Source of the DNA: Pseudobowmanella zhangzhouensis
GTDB lineage: Bacteria > Pseudomonadota > Gammaproteobacteria > Enterobacterales > Alteromonadaceae
Assembly: GCF_042662685.1 (NCBI RefSeq)
Contig: NZ_JBHSYO010000007.1
Coordinates: 434,001-498,000, forward strand
Length of the DNA: 64,000 nt
Direction: 5' to 3'
Part shown: piece after piece, positions 53,641-62,222 of the stretch
Position numbering within the stretch: position 1 is the first letter of the stretch
How the letters are laid out: each line of letters starts with the position of its first letter
Position numbers and translations under genes: made by a program
The notes under the pieces: model-generated
Told to the model about the DNA's origin: nothing
The model's database searches: none
What the model saw: the letters and a program-made list of their open reading frames with translations, nothing else

Positions 53641-54170
53641 CAGGTGACACATTATTGCAAACAGCGGAATTTAATCCGGCGGTAAAAACCTATTGGTTAA
53701 TCAACTGGATAATTATCAGTGTGCTGACATTGGTGGGGATCCCGCTACTGCTGATCTCGATCCCTATCGCTATGATGGTGTGCCACCACATTCTGCGTGC
53801 CATGAGTGCTGAGTTATATGAGCGCAAGCTGGTCGTGCGTCGTGGTATTTTGTTCACCGTGGAAAAGTCGATTCCTCTGGAAAAGATCACCGATGTGGCC
53901 ATGATGCAGGGGCCACTGATGCGTATGTTGGGCTTACATCGCCTGACCTTTGAAACCGCCGGACAATCCGGTAATGGCGCGTTAGTCTCGTTAGTCGGTA
54001 TTGTCGAAGCCGCTGCGTTTCGCGAAGCTATTTTGCGCCAGAAGGATCAGTTACAGGATGGCCAGAGCAATAAAACCGAGGCGACTGGTGCACCCTCAGA
54101 AATGGCAGAGCTAATCCAAAGTGTGCGCAATATCGAAGCGCTGCTGACAGAAATCGTTAATCGCAAGTAA
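53637..54170 (+). CDS. PH-domain (YdbS/bPH2-like) membrane protein
   Basis: A 177-residue protein: two close N-terminal membrane helices (about 18-52), then a bacterial pleckstrin-homology-like domain (LYERKLVVRRGILFTVEKSIPLEKITDVAMMQGPLMRMLGLHRLTFETAG split across about 55-105), and a short C-terminal coiled coil (ELIQSVRNIEALL). Function of the bPH2 family is mostly unknown. Confidence 0.82.
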   Translation: MTGDTLLQTAEFNPAVKTYWLINWIIISVLTLVGIPLLLISIPIAMMVCHHILRAMSAELYERKLVVRRGILFTVEKSIPLEKITDVAMMQGPLMRMLGLHRLTFETAGQSGNGALVSLVGIVEAAAFREAILRQKDQLQDGQSNKTEATGAPSEMAELIQSVRNIEALLTEIVNRK

Positions 54171-54185
54171 AACCAAATTTTTCTA

Positions 54186-54223
54186 ACACCATGTCGGGCC
54201 GTTTGTCCGGTCCGATATGGTGT
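54186..54223. repeat. Long imperfect inverted repeat before katG
   Basis: ACACCAT-G-TCGGGCCG pairs with CGGTCCGA-T-ATGGTGT around TTTGTC: 15 pairs, one G-T and one mismatch position. No T tract follows on plus; T-rich sequence follows on minus. Confidence 0.6.
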
Positions 54224-54257
54224 GTCATTCCACGTTTGTCGTTAACCCCCCGCACCG

Positions 54258-54294
54258 ATAAATTTTTCCTATCAAACCAATCGGATAAATGCGA
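54258..54294 (+). promoter_or_regulatory. Candidate OxyR site of katG
   Basis: ATAA-N7-CTAT-N7-ATCG-N7-GCGA follows the four-block spacing of the OxyR consensus (ATAG-N7-CTAT-N7-ATAG-N7-CTAT); the first two blocks match well, the last two poorly. A TACACT -10 lies at 54318-54323, placing the site just upstream of the -35 position. Confidence 0.5.
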
Positions 54295-54369
54295 CTGCGC
54301 AAATATGGCGTCCTGACTACACTCATTTTCGACGTTGTAAATTAAATGTAAAAAATGAGGAAGGTGGAC

Positions 54370-56607
54370 ATGTTTAAGAAATCTGCAGTGGCGGTAATGG
54401 TAACCCTTGCAGTGGCTTCATTTGGGGTAGTGGCCGAAGAAGGGAAAATGAGTAAACCGAAAGGCGCTGTCGGCATGGGCACTGTTGCGCCGATGCAGGC
54501 GAAATCCAACCTGTTTTGGTGGCCTGATCAACTGGATTTGAGCTTATTGCGCGATCATGATGCCCGTTCAAACCCGTTGGGTGAAAATTTCAGTTACAAA
54601 GATGCGTTCCAGAAGCTGGATATGGCGGCGTTGAAAAAAGACATCAACGCAGTGTTAACCGATTCACAGGACTGGTGGCCAGCCGACTGGGGTAACTATG
54701 GACCGTTTTTTATCCGTATGACCTGGCACGCAGCCGGAACATATCGCACCCTCGACGGCCGAGGTGGTGCTGGTGGTGGTCAGCAACGCTTCGATCCACT
54801 CAATAGCTGGCCTGACAACGGAAATCTGGACAAAGCCCGTCGCCTGCTATGGCCGGTAAAACAGAAGTACGGCGAACATATTTCCTGGGGCGATTTGATT
54901 GTATTAGCCGGAAACGTAGCGCTGGAGAATATGGGCTTTAAAACTTATGGCTTTGCCGCCGGCCGCGACGATGATTGGGAGCCAGATATGGTGTACTGGG
55001 GCCCGGAAGTTGAGATGCTGGCCAGTGACCGCCGCGAGTCCAATGGTGAGCTACAAAAACCTCTGGCTGCAGTGCATATGGGCTTAATTTATGTCAACCC
55101 GGAAGGGCCGGGGGGCAAGCCTGATCCAATGGGTTCAGCGAAAAATATCCGGGAGGCATTCTCGCGCATGGCGATGAATGACGAAGAAACCCTGGCGTTA
55201 ATCGCCGGTGGGCACACGTTCGGTAAAATGCATGGTGCACACAAAGCGGCGGACTGCCTGGGAGCAGAGCCTGGCGCAGCAGCAACCGAAGAACAAGGTT
55301 TTGGCTGGAAGAATAAATGCGGTAAGGGTCACTCCGAGGACACGGTAACAAGCGGTTTAGAAGGTGCCTGGACGCAAGCGCCGACCCAATGGACGTCACT
55401 GTATTTATCAAATTTGCTGAATTTTGAGTGGAAACAAACCCGCAGCCCGGCAGGTGCGATAATCTGGATCCCGACCGATGAGTCCGCGCACAGCTCGGTA
55501 CCCGATGCCCATGTTAAAGGTAAGTCCAATCCGCCGACTATGACTACTGCGGATTTAGCACTTAAATTTGATCCGGCTTATCGCAAGATTGCCGAGCGCT
55601 TCCTGGCCGATCCAGAGGAATATCGTCTCGCTTTCGCCAAGGCGTGGTACAAATTGACCCACCGTGACATGGGGCCGGTTGAGCGCTATCTGGGCGATGA
55701 TTTTCCAAAAGAAGCGTTAATTTGGCAGGATCCTGTGGTCAAGCCGAAATATGATTCACTCAGCGATAAAGACATTGGCAAGCTGAAAAAAGCCATTCTG
55801 AATAGCGGGTTGTCTGTGCCAGAGCTAGTCAGAGTCGCATGGGGTGCAGCCGCCTCTTACCGTGATTCTGATATGCGCGGTGGTGCAAATGGTGCGCGTA
55901 TTGCACTTGCCCCGCAAAAAGACTGGGCGGTGAATAACCCGGCTGAAACTGCCAAAGTGCTCACGAAGCTTAAGGCGATTCAAAAAGACTTCGGCACCGA
56001 TAAGGTGTCGCTGGCGGATTTAATCGTCCTTGGTGGTGCGACTGCGATTGAAAAAGCGGCCAAGGATGCAGGCTTCACCGTTAAGGTGCCGTTTGTGGCT
56101 GGCCGTGGTGATGCCACACAGGCGCAGACGGATGTTAATTCGTTTGCATTGCTGGAACCCAAAGCTGACGGATTCCGTAACTACTATCAGGCTGGGTATT
56201 ATAAATCGCCGACGGATGCGCTGGTGGATAAAGCGGATCAGTTAGCGCTGACGGTACCTGAAATGACAGTGCTAATCGGAGGGATGCGTGCACTGGGGGC
56301 TAACACCGATGGCAGCAAACATGGCGTATTTACCGACAAGCCCGGCACCCTGACCAATGACTACTTCGTAAACTTACTGGATATGTCGACGATGTGGCGT
56401 AAGGCCGGTGACATCTATGAGGGGGTTGACCGCAAAAGCGGTAAGGTGAAGTTCACCGCAACGCCAGTGGATCTGATCTTTGGCTCTAACTCTGAGCTAC
56501 GTGCAGTTGCAGAGGTTTATGCCTTCGACACCTCAAAAGAGCGCTTTGTGAATGACTTTGTCAAAGCCTGGACTAAGGTGATGCAGCTAGACCGTTTCGA
56601 TATTTAG
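54370..56607 (+). CDS. katG: Catalase-peroxidase KatG, exported form
   Basis: A bifunctional haem enzyme that destroys hydrogen peroxide, about 745 residues. The ATG at 54370 starts a signal peptide (MFKKSAVAVMVTLAVASFGVVA, cleavage after VVA), so it is predicted periplasmic, unlike cytoplasmic E. coli KatG. The distal RMTWHAAGTYR, the Tyr in MGLIYVNPEG and the Met in RMAMNDEET supply the Met-Tyr-Trp adduct; the proximal haem histidine is in GGHTFGKMHGA, where the usual KTHGA is KMHGA. The degenerate C-terminal domain is full length. Confidence 0.95.
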   Translation: MFKKSAVAVMVTLAVASFGVVAEEGKMSKPKGAVGMGTVAPMQAKSNLFWWPDQLDLSLLRDHDARSNPLGENFSYKDAFQKLDMAALKKDINAVLTDSQDWWPADWGNYGPFFIRMTWHAAGTYRTLDGRGGAGGGQQRFDPLNSWPDNGNLDKARRLLWPVKQKYGEHISWGDLIVLAGNVALENMGFKTYGFAAGRDDDWEPDMVYWGPEVEMLASDRRESNGELQKPLAAVHMGLIYVNPEGPGGKPDPMGSAKNIREAFSRMAMNDEETLALIAGGHTFGKMHGAHKAADCLGAEPGAAATEEQGFGWKNKCGKGHSEDTVTSGLEGAWTQAPTQWTSLYLSNLLNFEWKQTRSPAGAIIWIPTDESAHSSVPDAHVKGKSNPPTMTTADLALKFDPAYRKIAERFLADPEEYRLAFAKAWYKLTHRDMGPVERYLGDDFPKEALIWQDPVVKPKYDSLSDKDIGKLKKAILNSGLSVPELVRVAWGAAASYRDSDMRGGANGARIALAPQKDWAVNNPAETAKVLTKLKAIQKDFGTDKVSLADLIVLGGATAIEKAAKDAGFTVKVPFVAGRGDATQAQTDVNSFALLEPKADGFRNYYQAGYYKSPTDALVDKADQLALTVPEMTVLIGGMRALGANTDGSKHGVFTDKPGTLTNDYFVNLLDMSTMWRKAGDIYEGVDRKSGKVKFTATPVDLIFGSNSELRAVAEVYAFDTSKERFVNDFVKAWTKVMQLDRFDI

Positions 56608-56620
56608 CAATATCAGAAGT

Positions 56621-56651
56621 AAAAAGGCGACCATTCGGTCGCCTTTTTTTA
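56621..56651. terminator. Bidirectional terminator between katG and ppiC
   Basis: GGCGACC/GGTCGCC stem (56626-56643), ATTC loop, A5 before, T7 after. The ppiC stop (56649-56651) is in the tract. Confidence 0.9.
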
Positions 56652-56924
56652 ATTGCGATACAAGGTTTTAATCAGGTGAAAACCAAACTGTGTTTTTACC
56701 GGGCCATGGACTTCCAGAATGGGCTTTTTGAATACGACATTGTCGAATGCTTTGACCATTTTACCGGGCGGAAACTCGCCTAAATCGCCGCCCTTCTTGC
56801 GACTGGGGCAAAGAGAGTGCTTTTTGGCCAGTTCATGAAAATTGGCGCCTTTGGCCAGCTTTTGCTTGAGTTCAAGGGCTTCTTTCTCTGTTTTAACCAG
56901 AATATGACAGGCACACGCGCGCAT
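56649..56924 (-). CDS. ppiC: Parvulin-type peptidyl-prolyl isomerase
   Basis: A 91-residue single-domain rotamase close in length to E. coli PpiC (93). The family residues are visible: CACHILVKTEKEA, ANFHELAKKHSLCPS, GGDLGEFPPGKMVKAFDNVVF and TQFGFHLIKT. No signal peptide, so cytoplasmic. Monocistronic between katG and the DUF3667 gene. Confidence 0.93.
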   Translation of the reverse strand: MRACACHILVKTEKEALELKQKLAKGANFHELAKKHSLCPSRKKGGDLGEFPPGKMVKAFDNVVFKKPILEVHGPVKTQFGFHLIKTLYRN

Positions 56925-56947
56925 GGTGACGTCCCACGGATAATAGC

Positions 56948-57706
56948 TTAGGAGTTAAATATAGCGGAGGATCTTACCACATACGCGTAGACCGCGAAGC
57001 CCAAACCAATGACGACAGCAGAGAAAACAAAATTCAAAAGGACTGCGGCGAAAGCGCGCAAGTAGCGACCTAGTGCGCTGCCTGTCTGGTGAAATCTCGC
57101 CAATGCAACAACGTAATAGGGTATCGACACAGCAAAGACTGTCATAAAGGTGGTGCGTGAATACAGGTTAAACAGCAGCAACAGGATGGTCAAAATGGTG
57201 ATATGCCCGGCCCAATAGAGCTGTGCATAAAAGTATTCGATGACCCGCTGATGATAGCGCCAAAACAGCAACCTGTTCGCTAATGCAGCAAGCCAACTCA
57301 CCAGAAATGTTAAATATGCCAGCACATTATCCACAACGTGGGAGATTTCCCGCACAAAATTCACGCTTGCAGGCGTATCGGTTTGTGCGGAGAAATTGGT
57401 GATACTCACTCCCTTGAACGATGCTAACAGCACCATCAGGGTCATCATCCAGAATGCATAACTGACCGGGTGAGCAAACCTGACGCGTTGGCCCTGGATA
57501 TATCGTCGTGCGGTCTCTGCCGGCGCCACGCTGAGAGACCAGAATGTGCGGGCAAATGGGGCTTCCCAGGAGATAACAAACTGCTGAAAGGCGTACCACA
57601 GGTCGAGGAAACTGAGGCGATTAACGTCCTTTTGCCCACACTGATGACAGTACGTGCCTTGTAACGTCGTCTGACAATTCAGACAGTGTTGCTGATTTAC
57701 ATCCAT
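56948..57706 (-). CDS. DUF3667 membrane protein with zinc ribbon
   Basis: A 252-residue protein: an N-terminal zinc ribbon (CLNCQ ... YCHQCGQ, residues 8-24), the DUF3667 signature region, then five or so membrane helices (about 85-245). Function unknown for the family. It follows the GAF-PilB-like gene by 31 bases on the same strand. Confidence 0.8.
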   Translation of the reverse strand: MDVNQQHCLNCQTTLQGTYCHQCGQKDVNRLSFLDLWYAFQQFVISWEAPFARTFWSLSVAPAETARRYIQGQRVRFAHPVSYAFWMMTLMVLLASFKGVSITNFSAQTDTPASVNFVREISHVVDNVLAYLTFLVSWLAALANRLLFWRYHQRVIEYFYAQLYWAGHITILTILLLLFNLYSRTTFMTVFAVSIPYYVVALARFHQTGSALGRYLRAFAAVLLNFVFSAVVIGLGFAVYAYVVRSSAIFNS

Positions 57707-57737
57707 GTTTTATTTCCAGCCCAACAGTTTGCGGATA

Positions 57738-59963
57738 TTAGTCCGCACCACTGATAATTTGTACCTGAGCGATGTCTGAGTCACCTTTGATGACTTTATA
57801 GATAGCATCCTGAGTCAGGGTGCGCATGCCATCGGTGGCGGCCTGTACTTTCATCTCGGATACGGATGCTTCTTTATATACCATGGCACGAAGTGCAGGT
57901 GTCATTGACAACAATTCATGCACCCCCGTCCGACCTTTGTAACCTGTCCCACCGCACTCATCGCAACCTTTGGCACGATGCAGCATCAGCGGTTTGGATA
58001 AATTCAGCTCAGCCAGATGCTCTTCGCCATACTGGCGCTTAATAAAGCTGATATCCGAATCCGTAGCTTCGTACTCTTCCTTACAATTTTTGCACAGTGT
58101 ACGCATCAGACGCTGTGCCAGAATGCCCACACAGGCATCGGAGAAGTTGACCGGGTCGAGACCCAAATCCAATAAACGAGTAATGGTTTCTGGTGCTGAG
58201 TTGGTGTGCAGTGTGGAAAACACCAGGTGACCAGTCAGTGAGGCTTCAATACCCGCATGGGCGGTTTCCTTATCCCGCATCTCACCGATGAGAATAATAT
58301 CCGGGTCGGCACGTAAAAATGCGCGTAACGCGCTGGCAAAGGTAAAGCCTATTTTCGGATTCACCTGCACCTGTTGCAGACCAGCCTGAGTAATCTCCAC
58401 CGGGTCTTCGGCAGTCCAGATTTTCTTGTCTGGCTTATTCAGCTCACCTAACACGGCGTGCAGGGTCGTGGTTTTACCGGAACCGGTTGGCCCTACCACC
58501 AGAATAATGCCGTGCGGCTTTTTAATCATTTCACGCATCATGCCGTCATTGCGCGGCGACAGGTTCAATTTTTCCATCGGCAATGCACCACCCGAGGCCA
58601 AAATACGCATAACCACGCCTTCGCCTGCTACGGTTGGGATGGTGGCAACCCGCACTTCCACCAACTGCCCTGACATTTTTACACCGATCTTACCGTCCTG
58701 GGGTACACGTTTCTCGGCGATATTCAGGTTAGATAAAATCTTAATCCGCGCGATAACTGCGCTGTGATGCGAGGCGGGTACCTGAGTGATGTCACGGCAA
58801 ACGCCGTCCACCCGCATACGCACACGGGTCGGGCCATTTTTTTCCGGGTCGATATGGATATCGGACGCGTTCAAACGTTTAGCGTCATGCAAAATGCGAC
58901 TAACCAAGCGTACAACTGCCGGCGCGTCGTCAGACATCTCATCAGCGGATTCTTCTTTTTCCTCCGCATTGGTCGAGATCTCATCGAGAATCTCGTCCAT
59001 TTCGCCTGGCGCCGTGCCACCACCGGTGCCTTCACCCAGGTATTGCAAGATGGCGTTGGGCAGGCCGACACAGATTTCGTAGCTTTCAATGCCCAGTGCG
59101 CTTTCAATTTCCATCAATAGCGCCGCATTGTTCGGTTCTGCCATCAACACGATGGGGTTGTCATTGGCATCGGCAATCACTGCGACCAGGTTGCGCTTTA
59201 AATACGAGGAGTTAAGACGACTGTTACTCTGGAACGAATGATACTTATCCGGGTTGTAGCCGATAAACGGCACCTGATAGTGAACTGACAACGCGTGGCC
59301 GATTGGCCCTTCTGCGATGCGGTGTTCGGAAATCAGGCGCTGAATAATCTGACGTTGGTCGCGACTACTTTCAGTAATCTTTTTTAAGTCACCTTCGCTG
59401 ATCAGATTACTATGCACCAGCAGTTGCAGAGGTTGCTGGGTGCCCCCTAATTCGAAGCGAAACTTGTTGCCGATGATTTTGCACAGTTCCTGACCCAACT
59501 GCAGATCCGCGTCGCTGAAGTCGCCGCTACGCTTGTTTATGATCTGTAGTACACCCATCAACACGCCGGAATTAAGGATCGGCACACACAATATATTTCG
59601 GGTTTTGAAATTACTGGCCTTGTCGAATTTGGTTTCAAATCTGAGACGTGGGTGGATACTTGATAGCTCTTCCGCGTTATACGGATCTTTTATCATTAAT
59701 GGCAATTGCGCCAAAGCCACGTAGCCAGCAATGGACTGTGGGCTGATGGGGACTTTGATTTCTTTGGTTTCATTACCGGTTTTGAATCGGGCAACCAGTT
59801 CCTGATTCTGACGACGACGCTGAAAGATACTCATTCGCTCTGCATCCAGCAGTTTGAGAATGGCGACCTCCAACCGCTGATACGCATCCATTAATGAAGG
59901 ATGTTCTTCCAGCAGGCTAACAATGTGGTCAAGCTCTTGTTGTTGTAATGGCGTATCCAGCAT
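57738..59963 (-). CDS. Orphan GspE/PilB-like ATPase with N-terminal GAF domain
   Basis: A 741-residue secretion-type ATPase. The N-terminal third is a GAF domain (about 25-185; NILCVPILNSGVLMGVLQIINKRSGDFSDADLQ). A PilB/GspE N-domain follows (about 185-305), then an acidic linker, then the ATPase core with Walker A GPTGSGKTTTLHAVL, Asp box, Walker B IILIGEMRDKETA and the C-terminal tetracysteine (CKNC ... CDECGGTGYKGR). Type II secretion, type IV pilus or MSH pilus genes are absent nearby. The GAF domain suggests control by a small ligand such as a cyclic nucleotide. Confidence 0.9.
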   Translation of the reverse strand: MLDTPLQQQELDHIVSLLEEHPSLMDAYQRLEVAILKLLDAERMSIFQRRRQNQELVARFKTGNETKEIKVPISPQSIAGYVALAQLPLMIKDPYNAEELSSIHPRLRFETKFDKASNFKTRNILCVPILNSGVLMGVLQIINKRSGDFSDADLQLGQELCKIIGNKFRFELGGTQQPLQLLVHSNLISEGDLKKITESSRDQRQIIQRLISEHRIAEGPIGHALSVHYQVPFIGYNPDKYHSFQSNSRLNSSYLKRNLVAVIADANDNPIVLMAEPNNAALLMEIESALGIESYEICVGLPNAILQYLGEGTGGGTAPGEMDEILDEISTNAEEKEESADEMSDDAPAVVRLVSRILHDAKRLNASDIHIDPEKNGPTRVRMRVDGVCRDITQVPASHHSAVIARIKILSNLNIAEKRVPQDGKIGVKMSGQLVEVRVATIPTVAGEGVVMRILASGGALPMEKLNLSPRNDGMMREMIKKPHGIILVVGPTGSGKTTTLHAVLGELNKPDKKIWTAEDPVEITQAGLQQVQVNPKIGFTFASALRAFLRADPDIILIGEMRDKETAHAGIEASLTGHLVFSTLHTNSAPETITRLLDLGLDPVNFSDACVGILAQRLMRTLCKNCKEEYEATDSDISFIKRQYGEEHLAELNLSKPLMLHRAKGCDECGGTGYKGRTGVHELLSMTPALRAMVYKEASVSEMKVQAATDGMRTLTQDAIYKVIKGDSDIAQVQIISGAD

Positions 59964-60318
59964 GTTTTATCGGTGAATCATGTACTTAACTAGGTTTACT
60001 ATAGCCCAGCGCGGTCCGCGTTGGTATCCTTTTGCGTCAATATGCGCCTGCGTTTGACATCACTTTATCGCGCGAATCGGGGCCTGCCCGACTGCCTAAA
60101 AATAAATCACTAATTACATTGCTATAGCGTTAGGGTTTCTGTATACTTCGCGCCCACTGTCAGTAATGTCAGTAATTATTCAACGAACTGTTTTTATTTT
60201 GGTTCGCTGAAAACCACAAGATCCCGATAGGGGATCATTGTTTTGCATTCATCCTCACACTACAAAAAGGTAGTTGTTGGGGGTGTGTTCTTTTGTTCTT
60301 TCGATTGGAGCTTGGTCG
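59964..60318 (+). promoter_or_regulatory. S10 operon promoter and leader region
   Basis: A 355-base gene-free stretch. The promoter is TTGCTA (60119-60124), 17 bases, TATACT (60142-60147) with a TCGCGCCC discriminator. The leader of about 165 bases holds a GATCCC/GGGATC hairpin (60220-60236) and a larger CACACTAC ... GTAG ... GTGTG fold (about 60256-60290). In E. coli a 172-base leader here binds L4 and autoregulates the operon; length and structure suggest the same. Confidence 0.7.
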
Positions 60319-60630
60319 ATGCCAAATCAAAGAATTCGCATTCGTTTGAAAGCGTTTGATCATAAATTAATTGATCAATCTACAGCTGAGATCGTTGAAA
60401 CTGCCAAGCGTACCGGTGCGCAGGTTAGTGGTCCTATTCCACTGCCTACTCGCAAAGAACGCTACACAGTGCTGATTTCACCACACGTCAACAAAGATGC
60501 GCGTGATCAATATGAAATCCGCACTCATAAGCGTCTGGTAGACATCATCGAACCTACTGATAAAACAGTAGATGCGTTGATGCGTCTGGATCTGGCCGCT
60601 GGTGTTGATGTTCAGATCAGCCTGGGCTAA
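60319..60630 (+). CDS. rpsJ: 30S ribosomal protein S10
   Basis: A 103-residue protein of the small-subunit head, also the NusE transcription antitermination factor. Hallmarks RIRIRLKAFDHKLIDQS and GPIPLPTRKERYTVLISPH. First gene of the S10 operon; the ATG at 60319 follows GGAG by seven bases. Confidence 0.99.
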   Translation: MPNQRIRIRLKAFDHKLIDQSTAEIVETAKRTGAQVSGPIPLPTRKERYTVLISPHVNKDARDQYEIRTHKRLVDIIEPTDKTVDALMRLDLAAGVDVQISLG

Positions 60631-60647
60631 GAAGAGGGGTTTTGACA

Positions 60648-61286
60648 ATGGCGATTGGTCTAATCGGTCGTAAAGTAGGTATGACCCGTATCTTCACTGA
60701 AGACGGTGTATCTATTCCAGTGACTGTTATTGAAGCGACGCCTAACCGTGTAACTCAGTTACGTACTGAGGAAACAGACGGTTACCGTGCGTTGCAAGTT
60801 ACCGCTGGTACTAAAAAAGCTAACCGCGTAAATAAAGCTGAAGCAGGTCATTTTGCTAAAGCTGGCGTGGAAGCGGGCCGCGGTCTGTGGGAGTTCCGTT
60901 TAAACGGTACTGAAGGCGAAGGCATTGAAGTTGGCAGTGAAATCACTGTTGAAGTATTTGCTGAAACCAAGAAAGTAGACGTTATCGGTACTTCTAAAGG
61001 TAAAGGTTTTCAAGGTGCAATTAAACGTTGGAACTTTAGTCACCAACGTAATTCACACGGTAACTCTTTGTCTCACCGTGCCCCTGGTTCGATTGGTCAA
61101 AACCAGTCTCCAGGTAAAGTTTTCAAAGGCAAGAAGATGGCTGGTCACTTAGGTGATGAGCGCGTCACTGTTCAGTCTTTGGAAGTGGTACGTGTTGACG
61201 CTGAAAATCACCTGATCTTAGTAAAAGGTGCAATTCCAGGCGCAACAGGTGGCGACGTTATCGTTAAACCTGCTGTAAAAGCTTAA
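60648..61286 (+). CDS. rplC: 50S ribosomal protein L3
   Basis: A 212-residue early assembly protein near the peptidyl transferase centre. The IGLIGRKVGMTRIF start and HRAPGSIGQNQSPGKVFKGKKMAGHLG loop, whose glutamine is methylated by PrmB in E. coli, are present. The ATG at 60648 follows GAGG; the TTG two codons upstream is not needed. Confidence 0.99.
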   Translation: MAIGLIGRKVGMTRIFTEDGVSIPVTVIEATPNRVTQLRTEETDGYRALQVTAGTKKANRVNKAEAGHFAKAGVEAGRGLWEFRLNGTEGEGIEVGSEITVEVFAETKKVDVIGTSKGKGFQGAIKRWNFSHQRNSHGNSLSHRAPGSIGQNQSPGKVFKGKKMAGHLGDERVTVQSLEVVRVDAENHLILVKGAIPGATGGDVIVKPAVKA

Positions 61287-61303
61287 CGTTCGGGAGATAG
61301 GTG

Positions 61304-61909
61304 ATGGAATTAGTATTGAAAGACGCCAAAGGCGCTCTTGAAGTTTCCGAAGCTACTTTTGGACGCGAGTTTAACGAAGCCCTGGTTCACCAGGTAGTCG
61401 TAGCATATAGCGCCGGTGCTCGTCAGGGCAGCAAAGCGCAAAAAACCCGTTCTGAAGTAAGCGGTGGTGGCAAGAAGCCATGGCGCCAAAAAGGTACTGG
61501 CCGTGCACGTGCTGGTACTATCCGTAGCCCAATTTGGGTTGGCGGTGGTCGCGCATTCGCAGCTAAACCTCGTGACTTCGATCAGAAAGTTAACCGTAAG
61601 ATGTACCGTGGTGCGATCAAAAGCATCCTCTCTGAGCTGGTACGTCAGGAGCGCCTGATTGTTGTTGAGAAGTTTGGTATCGAAGCACCAAAAACTAAAG
61701 ATTTGGTTGCCAAGCTGAAAGAGCTGGAACTGAATGATGTATTAATCGTGACTTCTGAAGTTGATGAGAACCTGTTCTTGTCTGCACGTAACCTGTACAA
61801 GGTTGACGTACGTGACGTGGCTGGTATCGATCCAGTAAGTCTGATTGCTTTCGAAAACGTGTTGATGACTGCTGATGCGGTTAAACAACTTGAGGAGGCG
61901 TTAGCATGA
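61304..61909 (+). CDS. rplD: 50S ribosomal protein L4
   Basis: A 201-residue large-subunit protein and, in enteric bacteria, the autogenous regulator of this operon through the rpsJ leader. The tunnel loop GGGKKPWRQKGTGRARAGTIRSP is present. Its end overlaps the start of rplW (ATGA). Confidence 0.99.
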   Translation: MELVLKDAKGALEVSEATFGREFNEALVHQVVVAYSAGARQGSKAQKTRSEVSGGGKKPWRQKGTGRARAGTIRSPIWVGGGRAFAAKPRDFDQKVNRKMYRGAIKSILSELVRQERLIVVEKFGIEAPKTKDLVAKLKELELNDVLIVTSEVDENLFLSARNLYKVDVRDVAGIDPVSLIAFENVLMTADAVKQLEEALA

Positions 61910-62208
61910 TCTCTGAACAACGTCTGCTGAAAGTGGTTTTAGGACCACACATTTCAGAAAAGTCTACTATGGCTGCTGAAGGCAACAACACCGTCGTTTT
62001 GAAAGTAGCGCGCGACGCGAACAAAGCAGAAATCAAAGCTGCAGTTGAAAAACTGTTTGAAACTGAGGTTTCTGGTGTGCGCACTGTACTGGTAAAAGGC
62101 AAGACCAAGCGTCACGGCCTGCGCACCGGTAAGCGTAGCGACTGGAAGAAAGCTTACGTAACGCTGAAAGACGGTCAGGACATCGACTTAGTCGGTGGCG
62201 CTGAATAA
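61906..62208 (+). CDS. rplW: 50S ribosomal protein L23
   Basis: A 100-residue protein at the tunnel exit, docking site for trigger factor and SRP. Hallmarks: LLKVVLGPHISEKSTMA and KAEIKAAVEKLFE. Translationally coupled to rplD. Confidence 0.99.
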   Translation: MISEQRLLKVVLGPHISEKSTMAAEGNNTVVLKVARDANKAEIKAAVEKLFETEVSGVRTVLVKGKTKRHGLRTGKRSDWKKAYVTLKDGQDIDLVGGAE

Positions 62209-62222
62209 GAAGGGGATTAGAC

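Noticed and set aside
59964..60000. ACCGATAA-like sigma-28 -10 upstream of the GAF-PilB ATPase gene
   Set aside because: No TAAA at the required distance, and the element lies only a few bases before the ATG, leaving no room for a transcript start upstream of the gene.
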